The notes beneath the pieces were generated by a model. That model was given only the letters and a program-made list of their open reading frames with translations. It had not been told where the DNA came from and ran no database searches. Positions 55,523 through 64,000 of a stretch of DNA of 64,000 bases are shown here, piece by piece. Source of the stretch: Symbiodinium microadriaticum (lineage: Eukaryota; Sar; Dinophyceae; Suessiales; Symbiodiniaceae); assembly GCA_001939145.1 (NCBI GenBank), contig LSRX01001158.1, positions 1-64,000 on the forward strand, read 5' to 3'. A program made the translations under genes and the position numbers. Every line of letters begins with the position of its first letter. Position 1 is the stretch's first letter.

Positions 55523-56113
55523 GTGGATCTCAGCATCTTGACAAACTAAGAAAAGCACGCATATGGAGGCCAACAGAAAGGGAATCATCACGGCCGACTT
55601 ACAAACGTCCGCCACTGCACTAATCACCCATCTCTCGGCATCGGTCGAGCTCACCACTGCCTCAGGTGCAGCATGCTTAAAGAAGTTGTCACAGCAGTTC
55701 ACCAGTCATCAAGTTTCAGGATCTCCTTTGTTTTCGGGTGGTGGATTCGCGGCAAACCGTCGCCCTACTGGAAGGACGGAACCAGCACTACACTCACTAG
55801 ACCGGACGCACTAGATCTCAGGCTCCCGGGCCTTGCCTGCAGCGAGTGCTCCAAGTTTCCGGCCCACTAGTAGCTCGGGGGGCCCCAGGTCTGGGAACTC
55901 AAGCCCACGGCGACCCAAAGTGAAACATCGCTGCTGCGCCGGATGAGAGAACGAAATGAGCCCACATCACCCTCCTCGCCCAAACACGCCCAATCCCGAA
56001 CAGACCGTGCATTTCGAGAGAAGTAGGCCAGATGCACCGCAAGGCTCAAACTCGATCCGAAAAGCCATCATCATTCAAGACGGTTAACCGATGTTGATGT
56101 ATCGTTACCCTCA
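55523..56113. other. Intergenic or 5' intron sequence
   Basis: It contains the probable intron end upstream of the C2-like gene, and then the spacer to the 3' end of the GPS gene. No supported gene. Confidence 0.4.
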
Positions 56114-58444
56114 TTAATCCAACGACCAATTAAACCGCCAAGACCCCAAAGCTGCAATCCCCGCAACCTGTGCCTCAACTCCCTCCGACTGGCATCCCCG
56201 GTGATAGCCCCTTCCTGAGGCGACACGGTTTATGTTACTCCAAGCAGCAAGAAAGAGGCATGTGGTTAGCCAACAGGTGAAGGTGTAGGCAAAGACGAAG
56301 CTGCGGAAAGTGGTTCTTGCTGTTGAAACCTGGACCCGGCACGCCTGCTGGACAAGTACCAGACAGCCAAGAGGCAAAGCTCCGAACACGCCTGCAATCA
56401 CAGCGACGGTTACGCTCTGGACCAGCATAGGCCAGAAGCCTTCCTGCGGTTCGCAGTCGGGATCCTGGTCTGGAGCCACGGATGTGCTGCCGAAGAAAAT
56501 GGCCGAGAGAGCCCAGGTGCTGTAGAGTTTGGCAAGCAACAAAAGGCAGCGATCCATGCTCGCCAACTGCCACGACGGAGCTAAGATAGATACCCACCTG
56601 CAGGAGCTCGCAAAAAGCATCGAGAATTGCCGATACCTAGGCGAGCCAAGGAAGCTTTCCACCTCTGTGTGTGCTTGTCGATGCACATCCGTCTTTCCGA
56701 TACTCCTGTGCAGATTGTCGAGATATGCGTTGTCGACACCCAACTTGGTGTTGATGACTGTTGAACAGATAAACGACTTGGCTGACCTTACACCATGATG
56801 CCCAAGCTGTCGGCACTGTCGGATCATTCGTAATAACGCCGCCACGTTTGGTAAGACGCCTGCCCGTTCATGGCATTCTCTCGCCCAGGTTTGCAGCCTT
56901 TTCATCTGGGCTTGGTTCTGCTGATCAGCTCGGTATGCTAGTCGCAACAACCAGCACCCCACCAAGATAGTTGCCCAGTTGACGAGAGCCGGTGGCTGCC
57001 AGGCCCAAGGCGTAGACACGAGAGCGAGCAAAGCTTCCTGAGAAAAGATCCTTGCAGCCTGGCTGCAAGTCAAAGTCGCGAGTATCAAAGTGAAAACAGA
57101 CAAATGCGTCGTGCGACATTGCGTAGATTGGTTCGTCACACCAACCTTTTCCAGACCGAATGTTGACCAATCACCCGCATCCTCATCCCAGAAAACGCAG
57201 GCGTTTCGTCGGTGAAAGGCTTTCGTACTCAGTTCGATATCTATCGGCTCGGGCAAGCGTCCTTTGAAGATCTTGCCATCGGGACCGGTAATCAAAATGC
57301 TGATAACCTCGCCGGCCACCAGGACAGCATCGCTGCCTGCCTCGAAGGACTTGTATTCGTTCGTGGTATCGGGGAAGACTCCAAAGCTTACTGCAAGATG
57401 CGAGCTGCCGTTCTTAAGCTGCTCGAGCGTTGCTGCTGGCACCCGCAAAGTACTTCGGCTACGCCCTACAGTGGCCTGCAAGCCACTGCTGGCATTTAAC
57501 ACTACCATGGCTTTCGTCAGCAAGGTCATGCCTTGTGCGGTCTGAACTTCTTCCTCCAGTAGTGTGGCAACTCCATCCACCACTTCTACGTTTGAAAGGT
57601 TGACATTACTGGCTGCACTCATCAGACTGTTTATCGCAGCTCCTTGAAGCGCAGTCATTTGTTCTTCCCTGTTCGTTGCCTCACCGGCAAGAATATTGGG
57701 ATCACTGCCTGCGTATGTGGAGGTCGAGCGAGTCGTGGTGGATGCTGAAGAACTTGTTGTGGTGCTGGAGCTCGATATGCTGGAGCTCGACGTCGTAGAT
57801 GTAGAGGTGCTGGTGCTCGACGTGCTGGACGTCGAAAAAGTTGAAGTGGTTGTTGCCGTTGCGGAAGATGTCGATGTGGACGAGTTTGATGTGCTGGAGG
57901 TGGATGTGCTGGAGGTGGATGTGCTGGAGGTGGACATGCTGGAGCTCGATGTGCTCGAAGTGGATGTGCTCGAAGTGGATGTGCTAGAAGTTGTTGTGCT
58001 GGAAGTAGATGTGCTGGAACTGGTGGTAGTGGAAGTGCTGAGAGTGGACGTGGTGGAGCTGGAAGTGCTGGATGTGGATGTGCTGGACGTCGATGTGCTG
58101 GAGGTGGATGTGCTGGAGGTGGATGTGCTGGAGGTGGATGTGCTGGAGGTGGATGTGCTGGAGGTGGATGTGCTGGACGTCGAAAAGGTTGAGGTGGTTG
58201 TTGCAGTGGTGGAAGATGTCGATGTGGACGAGTTTGATGTGCTGGAGCTCGATGTTGTGGTGGTTGTTGTCGTTGTTGTGGCAGTCACTGTGATCGGTGG
58301 TGGTGAAGGTGATGGTGAAGGTGAAGGTGAAGGTGAAGGCGACGGCGATCCTCCTTTACGTCTTAGCGTCACATCGAGGGCTTCGAGGGAAACACCGAAG
58401 GAGGCGGTGCTTCCATCTGACATTAGCGCACGATTGTGTTTCAA
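56114..58444 (-). CDS. Membrane protein with Ser/Thr stalk and GPS motif
   Basis: A single large exon codes for 776 residues, numbered from a TTG at 58444; the first ATG in frame is codon 8, and upstream exons are likely. Residues 33-50 are Ser-Pro repeats, and ~55-240 are almost only Ser and Thr. That suggests a heavily O-glycosylated extracellular stalk. Residues 250-410 resemble the region before a GPS site in adhesion receptors and polycystin-1 relatives. The GPS motif itself is at ~412-450: NACVFWDEDAGDWSTFG, then Cys441 and the Thr-His-Leu-Ser at 444-447. Hydrophobic segments follow near 448-458, 486-500, 650-670, 685-705 and 725-745, so several membrane passes are likely. GPS motifs mediate self-cleavage at His-Leu/Ser-Thr; here the sequence THLS keeps the required residues. 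The family is polycystin-like by analogy only; no PLAT or channel domain is evident. Confidence 0.8.
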   Translation of the reverse strand: MKHNRALMSDGSTASFGVSLEALDVTLRRKGGSPSPSPSPSPSPSPSPPPITVTATTTTTTTTTSSSSTSNSSTSTSSTTATTTSTFSTSSTSTSSTSTSSTSTSSTSTSSTSTSSTSTSSTSTSSTSSSTTSTLSTSTTTSSSTSTSSTTTSSTSTSSTSTSSTSSSSMSTSSTSTSSTSTSSTSNSSTSTSSATATTTSTFSTSSTSSTSTSTSTTSSSSISSSSTTTSSSASTTTRSTSTYAGSDPNILAGEATNREEQMTALQGAAINSLMSAASNVNLSNVEVVDGVATLLEEEVQTAQGMTLLTKAMVVLNASSGLQATVGRSRSTLRVPAATLEQLKNGSSHLAVSFGVFPDTTNEYKSFEAGSDAVLVAGEVISILITGPDGKIFKGRLPEPIDIELSTKAFHRRNACVFWDEDAGDWSTFGLEKVGVTNQSTQCRTTHLSVFTLILATLTCSQAARIFSQEALLALVSTPWAWQPPALVNWATILVGCWLLRLAYRADQQNQAQMKRLQTWARECHERAGVLPNVAALLRMIRQCRQLGHHGVRSAKSFICSTVINTKLGVDNAYLDNLHRSIGKTDVHRQAHTEVESFLGSPRYRQFSMLFASSCRWVSILAPSWQLASMDRCLLLLAKLYSTWALSAIFFGSTSVAPDQDPDCEPQEGFWPMLVQSVTVAVIAGVFGALPLGCLVLVQQACRVQVSTARTTFRSFVFAYTFTCWLTTCLFLAAWSNINRVASGRGYHRGCQSEGVEAQVAGIAALGSWRFNWSLD
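57700..58290 (-). repeat. Minisatellite coding the Ser/Thr stalk
   Basis: The plus strand repeats GTGGATGTGCTGGAG-type 15-mers with GTCGA variants, translating on the minus strand as STSTS. A second, smaller repeat of GAAGGT at 58305-58345 codes the Ser-Pro run. Such arrays change length quickly, so stalk length is likely variable. Confidence 0.85.
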
Positions 58445-60900
58445 CCTAAGTGCCGTCTGTCAAGAGAACGAACCAAAGCAGATCGCCCCCTCTCCCACGT
58501 GCAATAATGGATATATCACCGAACAAGACACAGTCTGACTCATGCGTGCATCCTCTTTGCATACACTGACAAGATCGATCCAGGCAGCATATACTTCAAG
58601 ACCTGCCTCGTTCGCTGGTCAGCGAACACCTCCCAGCCCCACGTCGCGAACCAAACGGTGCCAGCGCCAAGTATTCCTTGTATGATGCTTCACGGATGTG
58701 CCGTGCGTGCTACAGGCACCAGCTAGAGAGACATGGTTCGAGGGAACCAAAAACGGCTGCTGTAACACGCCCTCCGTACTCAACAAATTGCTGTGGCTGA
58801 GCAAGCAGCGCTCACTTCCAGAGCTTTAGGCGGCATGTGCTGTGCATAAAGACCCAGAAACCCTAACACCGCTCCACGATCTGTCAGTCGGGCAATTGAA
58901 AGGACAGGCGGGCGGAGAGCCAGGCTAAGCGTGAACATCTCTACATGGCGACAGAAGCTACTGCCAAGGGGCGATATGACAAGCTGTAGGAAGATGCCGT
59001 CCAACCAGCAAGGCCGACGACGCCTGGAAACCTTACCGGCAGGGCCATCCTCAAAGCTGCGATGCACCCCTACCAAGCTTGAGCAAGCTAGCAATCGTTC
59101 TCTGCTGTACAAACGTAGAACTGTGGAACCGTCAATCCAAGACACTCGTATGTCGACGGGCCACACCCTGCTGCTGATGCCGTCGGCTCAGAGTGACCAT
59201 TGTGATCTGTCAATGTGCGCCATAAGTGATCACTTTCATTGAACTTGTGTTGCTCCGGAAAGCCTCTTGACTGGCAGCTTCCGTGCCAGATCCCTTTCGG
59301 AACATGTGTCTGGAACATGTTTGCGTAAACCGCGTGTGAAAAATGCCCTGCAATGACAATGCCGCCATGTTTTACGTACCGCCGCACGCTGCTCCAGTCA
59401 TCTGGAGGCTTGTGGATGAACAAGGCCAGTGTGAACATGTCTGGCTCGCAACTCCTGGAGAGCTCCCGGCTGAGCGAGAGCGCATCCTGAAGCATAACCC
59501 AACTTCCAACATGGCAAGACCAGAACACAGCTAATAACTAACAAAAAAGGCTTGCTTGAAAGCCGGCACTCCCAGGCAACACTTCCGCACTCCATCACGG
59601 TCAGTCGCAGCCCAGCACAGCACGTCAGAAGGACTACTACTCGCCAGGATCTGCTAAACATGAAGAATCGGAACGATGATGTTACAGCGGATCGTCGCAG
59701 AAGCGCCTCCCGTCCAACAAGGCCACCATGGCTTCAAGATGCAGCAGATTAATTGACGCACGAAGATATGGCTATGCTTCCTGAGCGGGCCAGGATGATG
59801 CACAGTTCGGCAGCGTGCGTCATGGTGAAGCTGAAACTGTGCCACACTAATTACAACGGCTTTTGTTTCGCGATAGCCGCTATGTGCCCAGAGCCCCATC
59901 ATGTGGCTTCGTCTAGTGGCTCTGCCGGGCGAGAGACTCGGTTGCGAAGAGTCCACATGATGCGCGCTTGTCGCGTTGGTTGAATGAACGACGTGTTGCG
60001 GACGCTAGCGCTAGTTCGTGGCTTGAGCAAACTAGCACAACCCAGTGGTGTCAGCTATCACACAGCCACACGTGATTGGACGCTTTATGAACAATCTCTG
60101 CTAAGTTCTTAGCTCGCTTTTCCGTATTGGCTAGGGCGTCTTTCGAAGCTTTGTCGTGCGTGCTATGCTCCACAAATCGCTAGCTGCGTCTCCAAGCAAA
60201 GCAACTGTACATCAACAAGAGCCTGGCACGCTGCAAGCTCAAAGCGACGCCATCGAAGTATAATTAATCATACAAGGGTGGCCGGTGGTGCGTCGCTACG
60301 CAGGCCAGAGTCTGGAGTTCAGTGGTTGCATTGCTTCGCTGCCCGCGACCTTCTCAAAAGCTCATTGCTCAGTCGGGACGTCCTGTGGCTCAAGCCTTGA
60401 TTCATGGTGCACCGAAGACTGAAGAATGAAAACATCTACGCATCGCATGCCCCCAAGATGTAGCATCATGCACACAGCACGACATGCACGGGCAGAACAG
60501 GTGCACAGGCTGAAAGACCGAAGACGCTTGCATCCTACGACCTGCTAAGCACCTACTCGACCTACTGAGCAGTTCTACCCACAAATATACCCACCTACAG
60601 GCTGCTGCCTACATGCACACAACCACATGTGATTCTTTGGGCCAAACTCCATCGTCCTGGTAGTTGTACCGCACTAGTTGGTGCAAAACGTTGATCTTGC
60701 AGTAGACACGGCCGCGACATGCAATAGATGAAGCGTAATCGCCTGGCTGTTGGTTACCATCGTTGGTTACCATCAGCGGCTGCCAATCGATATGGCAAGC
60801 CAACATCATCTAAAATATGAAACCCCAGAGCGAGTCAAACTCCACAAGTCAAACCCACGTGGAAGGCATCTGAAGACAGCCAGCCTGAAAACCCGCAGGG
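58445..60900. other. Spacer, weak minus-strand frames
   Basis: Two minus-strand frames (58780-59166 and 59088-59528) overlap and have mixed composition. Neither has a domain I recognise. The remainder shows nothing. Confidence 0.35.
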
Positions 60901-60904
60901 CCCA

Positions 60905-61085
60905 GATATACATACATGCATGCAGACATACATACAATACAATACAATACAATACAATACAATGCCGTACCATACCCTACCCTAACCCACCCGGCCAACC
61001 CTACCCTGGCCCTACCGTACCATAACCTTACAGCACACTACAATTGCATTACATTACATTACACTACATTACATTCATACATACA

Positions 61086-61117
<32 letters not shown>

Positions 61118-61330
61118 CATACATACATACATACATACATACACATGGGGTGAACATCACGAGGGATACAAGCTCAAGCGTAAACACTCAACCACTCAAC
61201 GACACATGCAACCAGGATAGATTCCATACGTGAATCTATCTGTCTATCTATCGATCTATCTATATGTATATATATATATATATATATATCTCTCTCTCTC
61301 TCTCTCTCTTTCTATCTATCTACGTATCTA
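60905..61330. repeat. Microsatellite cluster (ACAAT, CATA, TATC, TA, CT)
   Basis: ACAAT pentamers near 60934-60960, CCCTA-like steps, ATTAC pentamers near 61045-61070, CATA from 61075 to 61142, then TATC, TA and CT tracts from 61230 to 61325. Confidence 0.95.
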
Positions 61331-61526
61331 TCTAATTGGGAACCTACCACCTCTCCCTTGCATCTGTCAGTCTATGTGAGCATATACAAACAGTTACGGC
61401 TGCACACCACCATACTGCATGTCACGGTATGTATGTATGTCAAACGTGATATGTATTTGAATGTCGCCGGTCCTAGTAACAGTCACCACAAACGAACGCA
61501 CTACAAAAAACCAGCAAAACCGCAAT

Positions 61527-63300
61527 TTTCTGGTGCTAAATTTTGTGCTCATAATTGTGCCTTCTGGTGCCAATTTGGTGCTCATGATCTGGTGCTAAAT
61601 TTTGTGCTCATGATTGCGCTTTTTTCAAGTAATTACAAATCAAGGCCTATGGGCTTGATTTTGCTCGGCGTGGTTGCGCGTGACGGCCATATAACCAGCC
61701 AGTTACATGATTTCTTGTTGAGGTTTTTGGTGGGTATGGAATGGCTTCCGATTTGGATGCTGCGGCAGTTCATTGTAGGAATTCGGGTGGCTTGCAGCAT
61801 GCCATCCCCCTTCATGCCGAGCAGGATGATGATCATCCAGTCCTGAGCCCCATGCGTCCGCCTACGCGTTCGGTTCTCAATAATCCCGTGTTGCCGGTGA
61901 CACCCTTGCATTTGCGTCGCAATGTCCCCGCATCTGTGAACCCTGCAGCCGGCGGTCCTCTGGGGCCAATTCGGACGTCATCCCGTGGATCGCAACGGGT
62001 CGGGCGGGGGATCATCTGAGTGTGAGCTGGTGGTTTCGTCCTTACATGAGCATGCTTGTTCGCGGCATGTATCATCTCGCACGTGTCTACCACAGACGGC
62101 GTTGCACCACAACTGACTCACTTCACCAGACTCGTGTGCATTTCGCGAGATAAATATGTTCGTCAACTGCACTCTATGATTGAAGCGCACGACTTTGACA
62201 ACCTTGGCATTCCGAACTTGCGCATGGAAGGGCCCACATCTTGGGGTGTTTGGTTGCGCATTCCTGAATCTGGTGCTGCAAGCTCAGGCAACAGAGGTGG
62301 TCGAGGTAGGTGTCGTGTCTTGTTTCATGTGGCGCAAATGAAAATGTATTTTCATCGGGAAGAGCAAGCTACCCGTGAGTTTTTTGCTCCCGGGTTTCTT
62401 ATCGCGGACGTATGCCTGTTTGGATGCATGCCCCCAGCGTCAAGTCGGCGCGGAGTTCACTGTGCCGTTGGTTTTGACTGCTGACGACCAGAATCGTGAC
62501 TGTAGCTCGGCTGTTCGTTCGTTGGCTTTGTTTCGTCGTCTGCTTCGGCCAACGCTGCTGCTCATCCGGTGGATGCGACTGCAACTCCGTCGAGATCGCC
62601 TTCGGCTGCAGTTGCCGATCCTGTTCCTGCGTTGCCACCGGCGTCAGCAGAACACCCTGCTGCTTCGAACGAACCGATTGCTTGCACTACCTGGCCCCGT
62701 GCAGCTTCCCTAGCCCCCACCTCCGTCTAGTGGTGCTGCTGCCGCTGCTGCTGCTGTTGCCGGTGCCGGTTCTGAAGTTCGGTCATTGCACCCGTAGCTG
62801 TGCAGGATTTGTCCATGCTGACGCAATTGGCAACTGGTAGGACAGCTGGTGCAACACCAAGCCCACATGCAGCAACTGCTTATTGAAGTTCGTGACCGTT
62901 TGGGTCAGGGTCTCGACCACATTGTCCTCAGTCCGATTAATGTTCGATGCCTGCTTGTCCTCGAACGGCCACACCTGGTTGTATTTCAAGTGGATGCGTG
63001 CATCATTGCGTCAATCCGGAATGCGCCATCCACCAATTCTGGAGTTCGAGCCCTTCTTGTGCGATGCGACAGCCTTGAGTATGTTTATCTCTGAGGCATT
63101 TTCGTTTATTCGTACGTCTAGTGGACTCTGCCGGTCGATGCACCATACGTCGTTTTCTTGTACACATACCGGCCGTAAACGGTTGTTCAAGGACCGAACC
63201 TGCTGCTTCTGGTGCTACATTTGTGCTCATGGTTGTGCTTCGTTGCTAAATTTTGTGCTCGCGATGGTGCTTTTTCTGGTGCTAAACTTTGTCACTTTTA
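61527..63300 (+). pseudogene. Decayed plus-strand coding unit between direct repeat clusters
   Basis: Three copies of a ~30-bp motif with core GGTGCTAAATTTTGTGCTCA lie at 61527-61623, and about three more at 63207-63300, in the same orientation. Between them the plus strand has coding-like stretches broken by frame changes: MASDLDAAAVHCRNSGGLQH (61741-62019), HFTRLVCISRDKYVRQLHSM and WGVWLRIPESGAASSGNRGG (62122-62484), and LLIEVRDRLGQGLDHIVLSP near 62878-63090. No catalytic domain is recognised. This could be a degenerate transposon or a pseudogene, as it opposes the host gene direction. Confidence 0.45.
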
Positions 63301-63654
63301 TTTCCGGTGCAAAAGTTGCCATAGATTTTCCACCGGCCTTCAAATCCTGGTGCTCAAACCAGTATTTAAATGTTAGTGGTGGGCGGCAGCATATGAATGC
63401 ATGCATATATGTACATGATTGAACTTATGTGTGTTTGAATGTGTTAGGTGCATGCACGTGTGTGTGTGCATATGCATGTACTTGCATGCATGCTTCTGAG
63501 TCGTTTGCATGCACACGAAGACGAACACTAAGACTGCTTACATCGTCCAGGTCATACAGGCACCCATGCATGCATGCATAAGTATGAAGATCTCAGCTTC
63601 GTTTGCTGGCACTTCCACATCCGGCAACGCGTGCGACCGAAACCTCTGCTTCGG
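63301..63654. other. Spacer
   Basis: No supported gene; short CATG/TGTG-rich tracts. Confidence 0.4.
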
Positions 63655-63758
63655 GTGCCACGGGACATGCTGAGGTACAGCTGCTTCTGCTCGAGGTTTA
63701 CCTCCAGCACTCGCACCTGGATTTTCATGCCGATATGGCTCTGCTCCACAAAGGACTC
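63655..63758 (-). CDS. S1 RNA-binding domain exon (partial gene)
   Basis: The minus strand after a GAG acceptor at 63758 reads [20 protein letters not shown] and then [19 protein letters not shown]. This is the last half of an S1 fold: the Gly before the Val-Lys-Val strand, the turn, and the final L-L-S strand. S1 domains bind RNA in ribosomal protein S1, translation factors and exosome subunits. The basic tail after the strand is Arg/Gly-rich. A donor is plausible at CAGAG/GT near 63655. The first half of the domain should be in an exon beyond the right end or in the microsatellite-rich intron at 63.8 kb. Confidence 0.65.
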
Positions 63759-63839
63759 CTCACCACCGATGCGTTATTGGTTTGCTTTCTTGCGCACTTG
63801 AGCTTCATTAGCGGCGCAGGTTGCTTCTCATACACAAGC

Positions 63840-63955
63840 ATGCACACACACACACACACGCACACACGAACAAACGAACAAACGAACGAACGAACAAACA
63901 AACAGACAAACAAACAAACACACACACACACAAACAAACACACAGAGAGAGACAA
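63840..63955. repeat. CA, GAAC and CAAA microsatellite
   Basis: CA repeats (63843-63866), GAAC repeats (63868-63894) and CAAA and CA repeats to 63955. Confidence 0.95.
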
Positions 63956-64000
63956 ACAGCGACGGCGCTGCCCCTGTGAGCCCCAGACGTTTCGAAGGTG

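Noticed and set aside
57696..58538. 280-codon plus-strand frame rich in Val, Asp, Leu and Glu
   Set aside because: It is the complement of the Ser/Thr repeat in the GPS protein.

Overview
The window looks like nuclear DNA of a dinoflagellate, most likely Symbiodiniaceae-like. Five things point there. Every gene I can support lies on the minus strand, head to tail. Genes are cut into very short exons by short introns. Many introns start with GC or GA instead of GT but end in AG, usually followed by G. The only large intact mobile element is a Ty1/Copia element whose polyprotein has a methyltransferase-like insert. The spacers are full of simple repeats. The organism call is an inference from these features.

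Layout. About 0.9-8.6 kb: exons of a coiled-coil repeat gene, whose main exon (2892-4924) holds 71-residue repeats, an in-frame stop and an N at a repeat junction. 8586-17572: a complete Copia element with identical 178-bp LTRs and a 5-bp target duplication, inserted in an intron 16 bp before an exon. 17.6-37 kb: mostly introns or spacers with scattered coding-like minus-strand segments, a short hairpin element (26.2 kb), a 1-kb GACA satellite (27.9-28.9 kb), microsatellites (31 and 37 kb) and a decayed plus-strand tandem module (37.1-37.4 kb). 39.2-40.5 kb: a two-exon protein with two ubiquitin-like domains. 41.5-41.9 kb: a small Gly/Ser/Trp-rich protein. 45.1-47.2 kb: a ten-exon WD40 protein resembling WDR83/MORG1. 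49.0-51.5 kb: a 2-hydroxyacid dehydrogenase-like gene with 25-, 28- and 34-nt microexons. 54.5-55.5 kb: an unidentified protein with a possible C2-like start. 56.1-58.4 kb: a membrane protein with a Ser/Thr stalk and a GPS autoproteolysis motif. 61.5-63.3 kb: a decayed plus-strand coding unit between direct repeat clusters. 63.65-63.76 kb: an S1-domain exon of a gene cut by the window end.

The host genes do not form an evident pathway. Their common strand and close spacing fit a dinoflagellate unidirectional array. The WD40 and dehydrogenase models are the firmest host annotations: all internal exon phases agree and the splices recreate known motifs. Segments listed as candidate exons rest on reading frame, composition and plausible splice sites only.
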